Notes: generated from the sequence alone by a model not told the origin. Counted from the first letter of the stretch, positions 36,981 to 45,758 are shown. The stretch: 48,321 bases of DNA from Verrucomicrobiota bacterium (GCA_023432225.1 JAEYUW010000018.1:1-48321), one strand, 5' to 3'. Program-made: numbers and translations.

Positions 36981-38558
36981 ATGAGGAAATACCTGTTGGG
37001 GAGTGCGGTCGTGGCAGTGCTGGCACTGTCGCTGGCTGCGTGTGGCAAACGCGAGTCGACGGCCTCGTCGACTCCACCGGCGGCAGAGAAACCGAAGCCG
37101 CTCACGGTGGTCGTGGTGCCCGAAGCGGAGCGCAGCAAGCACTTCGTGGCGGTCAACCAGCACCTGGAACTCGGCGGCACGATCTACGCCTACGTCGACA
37201 TCGACGGCGACGCGGCGAAGTTGTCCGCCGGCATCGGCAAATTGCTCGAGCGGATCGCGGCGACGCAGCCGCAGCTCGCGCCGTTCGTGAAGCAGGATTA
37301 CCCGGCGCTGTTCCAGCTGCTCGGATTCAATGACGTGCGGGCACTCGGCGTGAGTTCGGTGCCGGATGGCACGGGCTATTTTCGGAACACGGCGTTCTTC
37401 TACACGCCGGAGAAGCGTCACGGTTTGCTCGCGGGCCTCGGTGGCGCGCCGGCGCCGTTTGCCTGTCTGAATCTCGCGCCGGCCAACGTGGATGTCTACG
37501 CCGAGAGCGAGGTCGATCTCGCGGAGGTTTATCAGACGGTGAAGGCGGTCGTCGCGAAGGTCGGTGGCGAGCCGTCGGCGAACCTGATGGAGACGCAGCT
37601 GAAGAAAGCCGGCGAAGCGGCAGCGCTGTCGCTCTACGGGCTCGTTACCGGCTGGAAGGGGCACAGCGCGCTGGTGCTGCGGCTCGAACCTGAGCAATCC
37701 ACTCCGTTGCCGACGCCGCAGCCGTTCACCATTCCCACGCCGTCGTTCCTGTTGAGCGTGGAAGGCATCGCGCCGGCCGTGGAGCCCGCGCTCGCGAAAC
37801 TGCCGATGCTGCAGGCCCGCGAGGAGAACGGCATGAAAATCTACAGCAGCAAGCAGCCGCTGCCGCTGCAGGGCATCGCCCCGGTGATCGCGGTGAAAGG
37901 CACGACGCTCTACTTCGCGACGACGGCGGCGTTCCTCGGCGAGTGTCTCGGCAACACGCCGCGACTCGCGGACACGGAGCCGTTCAAGCAGGCGCTCGCG
38001 CCGCTCGGCCGCGAAGGCAACGGCCTGACCTACGTCGCGCCGCGATTCTTCACGACGCTGCGCAAAGTCGCGGCCTTGAATCCGAATGCCCCCGCGGAAG
38101 CGAAGAACGTGATGAATTTCTGGCTCGAGCAGCTCCCGCAGCCAACGAAGCCGCTCGTTTCGGTGCGCACCAATCTGCCCGATGGCGTGTTGGTGCGCTC
38201 GTATTGGAACCGCTCGATGAAGCAGGACGTGGCGGCGCTCACGGTCTACAACCCGGTCACGGTGGGCTTCCTGGCCGCGATGGCCATTCCGGCGTTCCAG
38301 AAGGTGCGTCACTCGTCGCAGGAAAAGGCGGTGATGAACAATCTCCGGCAGCTTTCGGCGGCGGCGGACCAATATTACCTCGAGAACGGGAAGGATGCGG
38401 CGACCTTCGATGACCTCGTGGGGCCGCAGCCAACGAAATACATCAAACGCATCGCGCCGGTGGACGGTGAGGATTACCGAAAACTGACGTTCAAGCAGGG
38501 CGAGCCGCTCGTGATCTTCGTGCCCAGCCTGAAGAAGGTCGTGCGCTACGATCCGTGA
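36981..38558 (+). CDS. Lipoprotein with a C-terminal pseudopilin-like module
   Basis: 525 residues from ATG 36981. A lipoprotein signal (LLGSAVVAVLALSLAAC) puts Cys21 at the lipidation site. Residues about 30-420 are one large domain of unknown family (AERSKHFVAVNQHLELGG, IYAYVDIDGDAAKLSAGIGK, ALVLRLEPEQ). From about residue 426 the sequence switches to VTVGFLAAMAIPAFQKVRHS, then NNLRQLSAAADQYYLENG and YIKRIAPVDGEDY, which I recognise as the helix-and-early-domain part of type II secretion pseudopilins of this phylum. There it normally starts the protein, after a prepilin cleavage site that is absent here. Function unknown. A terminator follows. The frame is open far upstream but those residues are not protein-like. 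Confidence 0.8.
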   Translation: MRKYLLGSAVVAVLALSLAACGKRESTASSTPPAAEKPKPLTVVVVPEAERSKHFVAVNQHLELGGTIYAYVDIDGDAAKLSAGIGKLLERIAATQPQLAPFVKQDYPALFQLLGFNDVRALGVSSVPDGTGYFRNTAFFYTPEKRHGLLAGLGGAPAPFACLNLAPANVDVYAESEVDLAEVYQTVKAVVAKVGGEPSANLMETQLKKAGEAAALSLYGLVTGWKGHSALVLRLEPEQSTPLPTPQPFTIPTPSFLLSVEGIAPAVEPALAKLPMLQAREENGMKIYSSKQPLPLQGIAPVIAVKGTTLYFATTAAFLGECLGNTPRLADTEPFKQALAPLGREGNGLTYVAPRFFTTLRKVAALNPNAPAEAKNVMNFWLEQLPQPTKPLVSVRTNLPDGVLVRSYWNRSMKQDVAALTVYNPVTVGFLAAMAIPAFQKVRHSSQEKAVMNNLRQLSAAADQYYLENGKDAATFDDLVGPQPTKYIKRIAPVDGEDYRKLTFKQGEPLVIFVPSLKKVVRYDP

Positions 38559-38623
38559 GAACGTGACGGCGCGGCGAGCGCGGAGCGCGTTCCGCCGTCG
38601 ATGACTTCGATTGCTGGCTGCAG

Positions 38624-38650
38624 GGCCCGACTTTGTGTCGGGCCTTTTTT
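38624..38650 (+). terminator. Terminator of the lipoprotein gene
   Basis: GGCCCGAC, TTTGT, GTCGGGCC (8-bp perfect stem) followed by TTTTTT, 66 bases after the stop codon. Confidence 0.9.
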
Positions 38651-38666
38651 CGTGCGGCGCGGGCGA

Positions 38667-38691
38667 GGCTCGACCCGAGGTCGAGCCCTAC
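38667..38691 (-). repeat. REP-like GTAG hairpin
   Basis: On the minus strand GTAG, GGCTCGACC, TCG, GGTCGAGCC: a perfect 9-bp stem. First of two in tandem. Confidence 0.75.
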
Positions 38692-38721
38692 AGCGGCGAT
38701 GGGCGCGGGACCGAAGGAAAT

Positions 38722-38743
38722 GCCGGCTGGAAGCCGGGGCTAC
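38722..38743 (-). repeat. REP-like GTAG hairpin supplying the MFS stop codon
   Basis: On the minus strand GTAG, CC, CCGGCT, TCC, AGCCGG. The TAG of GTAG (38742-38740) is the stop codon of the MFS gene, so the element begins inside the gene's final codons. Confidence 0.7.
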
Positions 38744-39972
38744 TTGGCGGGCGCCACTTGGGCGGCTTCAGCGGCAGGGCGGGAGCGGTGCATGCCGACG
38801 AGGGCGAGCAGGCACACGAGGAGCAGGATGGCGAAGCAGAACGGCGCGCCGCGCACGTCGACGAGCGCGGTCATGAGGAGAATGAGCGCGGTGCGCAGCG
38901 CACGTTCGAACACGAGGAAGAAGACGTGGATGCGGCCCATGAGGGCGTTGGGCACGGCTTCGAGGACGATGACGTTGCGTGCGACGCGCACGCCGGCGTT
39001 GCCGAGACCGAGAAAGATCATGGCGGCGTAGAACGGCAGCGTGCGCGGCCAGACGGAGAGGAGCGCGAGACCGACGAGGAAGACGGCGGCGAGCGCGACG
39101 GTGGTGCGCGCGTGGTTGAAGCGCGCGGTGAGGAACGGCACGCACACGCCGGCGGCGATCGCGCCGACGGCGAAGATCATTTCGCCGCGGCCGTAGACGC
39201 CGGGTGTTTCGTGGAGCGTGGAGGCGACGTAGATGGGGAAAAGGTAGTTGCTCACCATGATGCCGAGGAACGGCACGAACGAGCAGAGCAGGAAGGTGGC
39301 GAGGGCCGGGCGAGCGCGCAGCCAGGTCCACGCTTCGCCCACGGCGCGCCACGCGTTGGGCGCGGGCGTGTTTTTCGTTTCGGCGGTCTGGTGCGTGGCT
39401 TCGTAGGGGATCGTCGATTGGAGGGCAAAACTCACCGCGTAGGTGGAGGCGTCGAGCAGCAGGATCGTCGTGAGGCTGACGTGATCGATGAGCAGGGAGG
39501 CGAGGCCGCCGGCGAGCATCGAGGCGGTCTGGCCTTGGATTTCCATCGCGCTGGTGAGCGACTGGTAGTGGGCGCGGCCGAAGATTTGTTGGATGAAGGC
39601 GAACTTCGCCGGGAAGTGCAGCGTGTAGTAGAACATGCCGCAGAAGTAGACCGCGACGAGCTGCCACGTGGCGTATTCGCCGCGGACGAGGCCGATCAGC
39701 GCCATCGCGAGCGTGGCGACGGCGCCGAACACCTCGCTGAGCAGGAGCATGGTTTTCCGCGAGTGGCGATCGACCCAAGCGCCGTAGTAGGGCGCGAAGG
39801 CGAAGATCGCGAGGGTGGTGAGCGCGGTGGCCCAGCCGTAGATTTGCGAGCCGCCAGGGCGATTCACGAGCAACCACGGCACGGCGATGATCGTGACGCC
39901 GGAGCCGATGGCCGAGGTGGCGTTGGCGGCGATGAGACGTTGAGCGCGCGGGTCGCGCAGAAGGGCGTTCAT
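38740..39972 (-). CDS. MFS transporter (DHA3/enterobactin-exporter-like)
   Basis: 410 residues, about twelve helices. ANATSAIGSGVTIIAVPWLL in helix 1 and the loop GAWVDRHSRKTMLLLSEVFG (motif A in the DHA3 form) point to the exporters related to EntS and macrolide pumps. FARNVIVLEAVPNAL-like VRVARNVIVLEAVPNALMGR near the C-terminal half also fits. Substrate unknown. It stands alone; its TAG stop lies inside a GTAG repeat. Confidence 0.85.
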   Translation of the reverse strand: MNALLRDPRAQRLIAANATSAIGSGVTIIAVPWLLVNRPGGSQIYGWATALTTLAIFAFAPYYGAWVDRHSRKTMLLLSEVFGAVATLAMALIGLVRGEYATWQLVAVYFCGMFYYTLHFPAKFAFIQQIFGRAHYQSLTSAMEIQGQTASMLAGGLASLLIDHVSLTTILLLDASTYAVSFALQSTIPYEATHQTAETKNTPAPNAWRAVGEAWTWLRARPALATFLLCSFVPFLGIMVSNYLFPIYVASTLHETPGVYGRGEMIFAVGAIAAGVCVPFLTARFNHARTTVALAAVFLVGLALLSVWPRTLPFYAAMIFLGLGNAGVRVARNVIVLEAVPNALMGRIHVFFLVFERALRTALILLMTALVDVRGAPFCFAILLLVCLLALVGMHRSRPAAEAAQVAPAK

Positions 39973-40180
39973 CGGCTGGTCAGAGAGTGATCACCACGAA
40001 ATACACGGAAGACACGAAAAGGGAGATGGACGGAGGAATTGCCACGAAGAACACGAAGAGGATTCGTCCTGATCACACGTTTTCCGCGCGCCTATAGGCG
40101 CGGTGAAAGTGACAGTGGCGGACGCGAGTTTTGTGTTTTTTGTGGCCAACTCTGGTGGGGGATAACTGCTGGCTGCGAAG
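39973..40180. repeat. ACACAGA-type repeat, copy C (degenerate), with a palindrome
   Basis: Left arm-like units ACCACGAAATACACGGAAGA at 39993-40012 and GCCACGAAGAACACGAAG at 40041-40058; right-arm units TTTTGTGTTTTTTGTGGC at about 40129-40146. The arms are separated and poorly matched, so this copy looks rearranged. GCGCCTATAGGCGC (40088-40101) is a perfect palindrome between them. With the element at 40181-40264 it fills the 304-bp gap; no gene is visible there. Confidence 0.55.
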
Positions 40181-40264
40181 GGTGGAACGCGTTGACCCCA
40201 ACGCGTTCGAGGACTCGCGCGGCGAGGTGCGTGGCCGAGCGTCTTGAGGTCAAGCCGCTCCACC
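40181..40264. repeat. Double-hairpin element, copy 2 (84 bp)
   Basis: Begins GGTGG, ends CCACC and is exactly as long as copy 1. First hairpin: GAACGCGTTG (40185-40194), ACCC, CAACGCGTTC (40199-40208), perfect. Second hairpin: GAGCGTCTTGA and TCAAGCCGCTC, 10 of 11 paired. It ends 13 bases after the M28 peptidase stop. Confidence 0.85.
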
Positions 40265-40276
40265 TCAGGGCGCTAC

Positions 40277-41662
40277 TCAGAGGCCGTGCTGGTCGACGAG
40301 GTAGACGAGGGCGGCCATGGCGGCGGCGCCGAGCTCGAGTTCGCGTTGATTCACTTTGTCGATCGTGTCCTCGCGCGTGTGGTGGATGTCGAAGTAGCGC
40401 TGCGCTTCGGGGATGAGACCGGCGACGGTGTTGCCCTTGGCCATGAGCGGGCCGACGTCGGCGCCGCCGCGGCCGGCTTGGAAGATGAAGATGCCGTAGG
40501 GCTCGAAGAGCGGTTTGAAGCGCGCCGCTTTCAGGTGGGCGTCGCCGGCGGCGTTGCCGATGTTGAAGCCGCGCGCGGCGTAGCCGCCGCCGTCGGTTTC
40601 GAGGGCGAGGAGGTGGAGTTCCTTTTTCTGGCCGGCGATTTCCGCGTAGGTGGTGGCGCCGCGGAGGCCGTTCTCTTCGTTGGCGAAGAGGACGCAGCGG
40701 ATCGTGTGCTTCGGCGTGTAGCCGACGGCTTTCAGGATGCGGAGGACGTCGATGGACTGAACGACGCCCGCGCCGTCGTCGTGCGCGCCGGGCGCGATGT
40801 CCCAGGAATCGAGGTGGCCGCCGACGAGGATGATTTTCTCGGGCGAGGCGGAGCCGCGGATCTCGCCGATGACATTGGCGGCGGGGCGGTCGGCGTGCCA
40901 CGAGGAGTTGATCTGCATCGCGATCCGAAGCGACGGATCAGCTTTGAGCGCGGCGCTGAGGTGATTGGCGGCGACGGTGCTGAGCGCGGCGGCGGGGATG
41001 CGCGGGACGTCGGGCAGGTAGGTAGTGTTGCCGGTGTGCGGGACGTCGTCGAGTCGGTGCGTGAGCGAGCGGACGAGGACGGCGACCGCGCCGTGCTTCG
41101 CGGCGGCGGCGGGGCCGCGGTTGCGCTGCTGGCCGGCTTCGCCGTAGGCTTGGCCGGGGATGACGTGGCGCGGGTTCATGGCGCCGTTGAAGAAGACGAT
41201 TTTCCCTTTCACATCGGCGGTCGGGAGTTCGTCCAGCGAATGGAGTTCGACCACAGGCGCGGTGAGGCCGCCGGTCGGAGTGGCAACGGAGCCGCCGAGT
41301 GCGGTGGCGGAGAGTGGCGTGGCGGGGCTGGTAGAGCGGACGATGGCGACGGACTCGGATGCGCCGCGTTCCCAATGCGGCACCATCGTCGGCTGGAGTT
41401 CGGTGCGGTCGCAGCCGAGTTTTTTCAGGAGGTCTTCGGTCCAGAGTTCGGCGTCGCGACCCACGGGTGAGCCGGCGAGGCGGCCGGGGAAGCGCGTGGT
41501 GAGTTCGCGGAGGTTTTCGTAGGCGGGGCTGTCGACGAGCGCGGCGTCGTAGATGCGACGGAGCATTTGCGCATCGGGATCGGGTGCGGTGGCCGGCGAT
41601 GAGGACGGCTGGGCGCACAGCGTGGTCGCGAGCGCGGCGGCGAGGAGCAGGGTAAGGCGCAT
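40277..41662 (-). CDS. Secreted M28 family zinc metallopeptidase with PA domain
   Basis: 461 residues. Signal peptide about 1-17 (RLTLLLAAALATTLCA; the Cys may instead make it a lipoprotein). A PA (protease-associated) insert around 110-235 includes VKGKIVFFNGAMNP and AAKHGAVAVLVRS. The M28 zinc ligands follow: GGHLDSWD, HDDGAGVVQS, NEENGLRGA (catalytic Glu and ligand), ALETDGG and the final His in FDIHHTREDTIDKV. Members are aminopeptidases or carboxypeptidases acting on peptides outside the cell. It may cooperate with the S46 peptidase at 42953 in peptide scavenging. Alone on its strand. Confidence 0.93.
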   Translation of the reverse strand: MRLTLLLAAALATTLCAQPSSSPATAPDPDAQMLRRIYDAALVDSPAYENLRELTTRFPGRLAGSPVGRDAELWTEDLLKKLGCDRTELQPTMVPHWERGASESVAIVRSTSPATPLSATALGGSVATPTGGLTAPVVELHSLDELPTADVKGKIVFFNGAMNPRHVIPGQAYGEAGQQRNRGPAAAAKHGAVAVLVRSLTHRLDDVPHTGNTTYLPDVPRIPAAALSTVAANHLSAALKADPSLRIAMQINSSWHADRPAANVIGEIRGSASPEKIILVGGHLDSWDIAPGAHDDGAGVVQSIDVLRILKAVGYTPKHTIRCVLFANEENGLRGATTYAEIAGQKKELHLLALETDGGGYAARGFNIGNAAGDAHLKAARFKPLFEPYGIFIFQAGRGGADVGPLMAKGNTVAGLIPEAQRYFDIHHTREDTIDKVNQRELELGAAAMAALVYLVDQHGL

Positions 41663-41808
41663 CGCGGCAGATTTGCGCGGTGGCGCAGGCTAGCAAGCGG
41701 CGAGTGCGCCGCGGTGGAACAGTGGGGCGCGGGGGCGGGGCGCACAGCGCGCGAGCGCGGCGGAATGGTCCGGCTCGTTCGGAGAACTTGCCCTGCCGGT
41801 CTCACGAG

Positions 41809-41832
41809 GCGCAGGCGGGACGCCTGCGCTAC
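41809..41832 (-). repeat. REP-like GTAG hairpin abutting the corA stop
   Basis: On the minus strand GTAG overlaps a 9-bp perfect stem (GCGCAGGCG, TCC, CGCCTGCGC). It follows the corA TGA with no base between. The rest of the 170-bp gap holds nothing recognisable. Confidence 0.7.
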
Positions 41833-42804
41833 TCACATCCAGCGTTTTTTGCGCAGGTAGATCCACATCAGGATCGTCATCACGATCGTGAGGCCGAAGG
41901 CCCATTGGTAGCCGTGGGGCGACTTCAGCTCGGGCATGTGTTCGAAGTTCATGCCATACCAGCCGCCGACGAGGACGGCGGGGAGCGTGATGGCGGTGAG
42001 CGCGGTGAGGAACTTGATGCCTTCGTTGGCCTCGAACTGCGCTTTGTTGAGATAAATGTCGAAGGCCATCATCAGGCGCTCGTGGTAGCTGTTGGCGGCG
42101 TCTTCGAAGCGCACGAGATTGTCGCGCAAGTCGCGGAAGTAAGGCAGCAGAGTGTTGCGGATCATCTTCGTTTCGCCGCGGGCGAGGCGTTCGATGACGT
42201 CGCGTTGCGGGCGGACGATCTGGCGGAGTTTCGCGAAGTCCTTCCGCGCATGCAGCATTTCCTGCATGAAGGACTCCGACGTGCTCTTGTGCAGCATGAT
42301 CTCCTCGATCTCGTCGAGTTCGTTGCGCAGCTCGTCGAGGACGGGCGCGAAGTTGTCGATCATGAGGTCGAGGCAGCTGTGGGCGAGGCGGTCGGGGCCG
42401 CGAGGGGCGAGCGTGGTGTTTTTCCCGGCGCGCTCGCGCAGCATCGTGATGGAGCGCAGTGGCTGGCGGTGGAAGGTCACCAGGAAATCCTTGCCGAGGA
42501 ACATATCGAGCTCGGTCGTGGCGAACTTGTCCTTGCGGTTGAAGTCGACCGCATGCGTGACCATGAAGAGGTATTCCTCGTAGTCTTCGATCTTCGGCAG
42601 GTCGCTCGGGGCGACGCAGTCTTCGATGGCGAGCGGGTGGAACTGGAAGACGCCTTCGAGGATGGCCTTGATTTCCTCATCGGTCGGGTTGTCGAGATCG
42701 ACCCAGAGGATGAGGCCCTTGTCGGCGCGGACGAGGCGCAGCGCCTCGAGTTCGAGGTCGCGGCCGGCCAGTTTGCCGTCGCTGAAGATGAACGAATGAA
42801 TCAT
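41833..42804 (-). CDS. corA: CorA family divalent metal transporter
   Basis: 323 residues from ATG 42804, the usual CorA length; the frame runs on upstream but without family sequence. The cytoplasmic funnel domain holds FQFHPLAIEDCVAPSDLPKI and EEYLFMVTHAVDF. Two C-terminal helices carry the pore motif YGMNF (Gly-Met-Asn, about 284-286) and the external loop MPELKSPHGY. The pentamer moves magnesium, cobalt or nickel inward. The basic end RKKRW is typical. No riboswitch is evident upstream. Confidence 0.95.
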   Translation of the reverse strand: MIHSFIFSDGKLAGRDLELEALRLVRADKGLILWVDLDNPTDEEIKAILEGVFQFHPLAIEDCVAPSDLPKIEDYEEYLFMVTHAVDFNRKDKFATTELDMFLGKDFLVTFHRQPLRSITMLRERAGKNTTLAPRGPDRLAHSCLDLMIDNFAPVLDELRNELDEIEEIMLHKSTSESFMQEMLHARKDFAKLRQIVRPQRDVIERLARGETKMIRNTLLPYFRDLRDNLVRFEDAANSYHERLMMAFDIYLNKAQFEANEGIKFLTALTAITLPAVLVGGWYGMNFEHMPELKSPHGYQWAFGLTIVMTILMWIYLRKKRWM

Positions 42805-42952
42805 GCGCGCGTCCTCATGGTGTGCGCGGGGGTGGGAGTGGCAAGCTCGCGCCAGCCGGTTTGTCGCGGGGGCGGCGGTGTTCATCGCGGAAAGGAGCCG
42901 TTTGCCAAATCGGGGTTGAGACGGCGGGGCCGGCGGGTTTGCTCGGTGGCTT

Positions 42953-45022
42953 ATGCGACTTCGTTTCCCCACGCTGATTGCCTCCTCCCTCCTCCTCTCC
43001 GCGGCCGCGCTCGTGCGTGCCGACGATGGCATGTGGCTGCTCAACGCCCCGCCGGCGGCGCAGCTGAAGCAGACCTACGGTTTCGAGCCCACGACCGCGT
43101 GGCTCGAACACGTGCAGCGCTCCGCGGTGCGTTTCAACAACGGCGGTTCCGGCTCGTTCGCCTCGGCGGACGGCCTGATCATCACGAACCACCACGTGGG
43201 CTTCGACGCGATCTTCAAGCTGAGCACGAAGGAGCAAAATCTCCTCAAGGACGGCTACTACGCCAAGACGCGCGCTGACGAGCGCAAGTGCGTCGATCTC
43301 GAGCTCAACGTGCTCCAATCGATCGAAGACGTCACCGCGAAGGTGAACGCCGGCGTCCGCGCCGACATGTCACCCGCCGAGGTGCTCGCCGCGCGCAACG
43401 CCGCGAAAGCCGCGATCGAGAAGGAGTCCTTCGACGCGACCGGGCTGCGCAGCGACATCGTCACGCTCTACCAGGGCGCGCAATTCCACCTCTACCGCTA
43501 CAAGGTCTACACGGATGTCCGCCTCGTCTTCGCGCCCGAGGAACAGGCGGCGTTCTTCGGCGGCGATCCGGACAATTTCGAATATCCCCGCTACAATCTC
43601 GATATCTCGATCTTCCGCGCCTACGAGAACGGCCAACCGGCCAAGATCGACCATTTTCTGAAATGGAATCCCGCGGGCACGAAGGAGGGCGATCTGGTGT
43701 TCCTCGCCGGCCACCCGGGCTCGACGCAGCGGCTCATCACGATGGCCGAGCTCGAATACGCGCGCGATGTGCAGTTGCCCGGCTCGCTCCGCTGGATGAA
43801 GTCGCGCGAAGTGCTGCTCAACAGTTACGCGAAACGTGGCGCCGAGAACGCGCGCCAAGTTCAGGACGAGATCCGTGGCATCGAGAACAGTCGCAAGGTT
43901 TTCGACGGTCGCATCGTGGGTCTGCTCGATCCGGAACTCGTCGCCGCCAAGCAGGCGGAGGAAGACGCGCTGCGGAAGTTTGCGCAGGACAAGCCGGAGC
44001 TCGGGGCGGGTGACGCGTGGGAAAAGATCGCGGCGGCGCAACAGGTCATCGCCGCGAACGCCGCGCGCTACAACTACGTCGAGACTTATGCGCTCAACTC
44101 CTCACTCTACAAGATCGCGCGCGATCTCGTTCGCGTGGCGAGTGATCGCACGAAGCCGAACGGCGACCGTCTGCCGGAATACCGCGATTCGGCCAAGAAC
44201 ACGTTCGAGCTCGCTCTCTTCTCCGCCAAGCCGATCCATCCGGAAGTGGAGCAGGTCAAGATTCAGCATTTCCTCACGCTGATGGCGATGGAGCTCGGCG
44301 CGAACGATCCGGCGGTGAAGCTCGCGCTCGGCGGCAAGTCGCCGGCGGTGCGCGCGGCCGAACTCGTCAATGGCACAAAGATGCTCGATATCGCTGCGCG
44401 GAAGGCGCTCTACGGCAAATCGCCGGAGGAAATTGCGAAGGCGGATGACGCCATGGTGCAGCTGGCGCTGGCGCTCGACCCGGCCGCGCGTGCCGTCCGC
44501 AAGATCATCGATCAGCAAGGCGAAGCGAAGCAACAGGCGCACGCGCGCATCGCCAAGGTGCGTTACGCCAAGGATGGCGACCGCGTGTCGCCCGATGCGA
44601 CGTTCACGCTGCGCCTGTCCTACGGTGCGGTGAAGGGCATCACGGCCGGCGGCGATAACATCGCGCCCTACACGACGCTCGGCGGCATGTTCGAGCGCGC
44701 GGCGGATCGCGGCAACGTGCCGCCCTACGATCTGCCGGAAAGCTGGGGCGCGGCGAAGGCGAAGCTCGATCTGAACGTGCCGTTCAACTTCATCGCCACG
44801 TGCTACAGCATCGGCGGTAACTCCGGCAGTCCGGTCATCAACCGGGCCGGCGAGTTCATCGGCATCATCTTCGACGGCAACATCGACACGCTCGTCTGGA
44901 ACTACGCTTTCAGTGACACGCGCGCGCGCTCCGTCAGCGTGGACGTGCGCGGCATCGTCGAAGCGATGCGCACAGTTTACGGCGCGGATGCGCTGGTGGA
45001 CGAGTTGCTGGGGAAGAAATGA
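42953..45022 (+). CDS. S46 family serine dipeptidyl peptidase (DPP7/DPP11 type)
   Basis: 689 residues with a signal peptide (about 1-23, TLIASSLLLSAAALVRA). S46 enzymes remove dipeptides from peptide N-termini in the periplasm. The chymotrypsin-like triad is visible: His in LIITNHHVGFDAI (80/81), Asp in FEYPRYNLDISIF and Ser624 in IGGNSGSPVINRAG. MWLLN and EQNLLKDGYYA near the start are family marks. Length agrees with DPP7/DPP11 (about 700). The residue deciding between acidic and hydrophobic specificity cannot be assigned here. No operon partner; two REP hairpins follow. Confidence 0.95.
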   Translation: MRLRFPTLIASSLLLSAAALVRADDGMWLLNAPPAAQLKQTYGFEPTTAWLEHVQRSAVRFNNGGSGSFASADGLIITNHHVGFDAIFKLSTKEQNLLKDGYYAKTRADERKCVDLELNVLQSIEDVTAKVNAGVRADMSPAEVLAARNAAKAAIEKESFDATGLRSDIVTLYQGAQFHLYRYKVYTDVRLVFAPEEQAAFFGGDPDNFEYPRYNLDISIFRAYENGQPAKIDHFLKWNPAGTKEGDLVFLAGHPGSTQRLITMAELEYARDVQLPGSLRWMKSREVLLNSYAKRGAENARQVQDEIRGIENSRKVFDGRIVGLLDPELVAAKQAEEDALRKFAQDKPELGAGDAWEKIAAAQQVIAANAARYNYVETYALNSSLYKIARDLVRVASDRTKPNGDRLPEYRDSAKNTFELALFSAKPIHPEVEQVKIQHFLTLMAMELGANDPAVKLALGGKSPAVRAAELVNGTKMLDIAARKALYGKSPEEIAKADDAMVQLALALDPAARAVRKIIDQQGEAKQQAHARIAKVRYAKDGDRVSPDATFTLRLSYGAVKGITAGGDNIAPYTTLGGMFERAADRGNVPPYDLPESWGAAKAKLDLNVPFNFIATCYSIGGNSGSPVINRAGEFIGIIFDGNIDTLVWNYAFSDTRARSVSVDVRGIVEAMRTVYGADALVDELLGKK

Positions 45023-45055
45023 GGAGCGCGCCTGCGAGAAGGCGCGCTGCGTGAA

Positions 45056-45078
45056 GTAGGGCCGGCTTCAGCCGGCCC
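45056..45078 (+). repeat. REP GTAG hairpin, RAYT downstream side, outer copy
   Basis: GTAG, GGCCGGCT, TC, AGCCGGCC: a perfect 8-bp stem with a 2-base loop. It is inverted relative to the copy at 45126-45147. Confidence 0.85.
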
Positions 45079-45125
45079 ATTCGCACTCTCGCTCGCGCAT
45101 CTAACACGCCGCGGAAAATAAACAG

Positions 45126-45147
45126 AGCCGGCTGAAGCCGGCCCTAC
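45126..45147 (-). repeat. REP GTAG hairpin overlapping the RAYT stop
   Basis: On the minus strand GTAG, GGCCGGCT, TC, AGCCGGCT. The RAYT stop TAG (45146-45144) is the TAG of this GTAG. Confidence 0.85.
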
Positions 45148-45732
45148 TTTGTCCACGCGTGTTGCGTCCATTCGGTGACTAGCCCGGCCTTCACCGGGTT
45201 GTTGCGGATGTAGGCGACGCAGCGTTCCCACTCGGTGTCGTCGCGAATCCAGCGGTCGAACCACTCGCGTTGCCAAAGGGGGCCGGAGGCGTTGCGGTGC
45301 ACGTTGATCGTCCGTGCGGAGCGGCCTTTTAGGCGTCGCATGATTTGCGAGAGCGAGACGGAGCTGTCCACCGCTGGCACGAGTAACGCGTGCCAGTGGT
45401 TTGGCAGGATCGTGTAGTGGGGAACCTCGATTCCCTCGGCGAGCAATGAATCCAGCTCGGTCACGAGGAGGCTCGCTGCGGTCGCGTCGCGCAGTGGACA
45501 CATGCCGCGCCCCGCATCGAGATGCTTTTCGAGCGTGCGGAAGATCTGCCGCTGGAGCGCTGCGAACTCGGTCGAGCGTGGCGCGATGGTGGCGAGCGTG
45601 CGTTGCAACTCTGTGAGACGCAGCACCGCCTCGCGGCAGACTATCAGCGCAGCGAACGGTGACGAAGTAGCGACCGTTTGCGACTTCCCAGTGGGGCAGC
45701 TTGCGGCGGGTGAAGCGAATCGTTTGGGACAT
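45144..45732 (-). pseudogene. REP-associated tyrosine transposase (RAYT), frameshifted
   Basis: Two reading frames add up to one RAYT. ATG 45732 starts MSQTIRFTRRKLPHWEVANG, YFVTVRCADSLPR. The frame then shifts at about 45626-45640 and continues EAVLRLTELQRTLATIAPR to the stop at 45144. Loss of one CG pair in a CGCGCG run would explain it (CCGCGAGGCG in place of CCGCGCGAGGCG). The Y1-type core is intact after the shift: HUH motif in HYTILPNHWHALLV, then RRLKGRSARTIN, LWQREWFDRWIRDD, and the catalytic Tyr in CVAYIRNNPVKAGLV. RAYTs cut single-stranded REP hairpins and spread them. It is flanked by two inverted REP pairs. It may be inactive, rescued by slippage, or reflect a sequencing error. 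Confidence 0.8.
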
Positions 45733-45735
45733 GAA

Positions 45736-45758
45736 GTAGGGCCGGCTTCAGCCGGCCC
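45736..45758 (+). repeat. REP GTAG hairpin, upstream side of RAYT, inner copy
   Basis: GTAG, GGCCGGCT, TC, AGCCGGCC, identical in the hairpin to the copy at 45056. It lies 4 bases before the RAYT start. Confidence 0.85.

Noticed and set aside
38611..39990. 459-codon open frame antisense to the MFS gene
   Set aside because: Glu/Gly/Asp-rich shadow; runs through a terminator and REP hairpins.
42805..42952. Possible magnesium riboswitch between corA and the S46 peptidase
   Set aside because: No recognisable conserved core; sequence is plain GC-rich spacer.
41680..43278. 532-codon open frame covering corA antisense
   Set aside because: Crosses two unrelated genes and has no recognisable domain.
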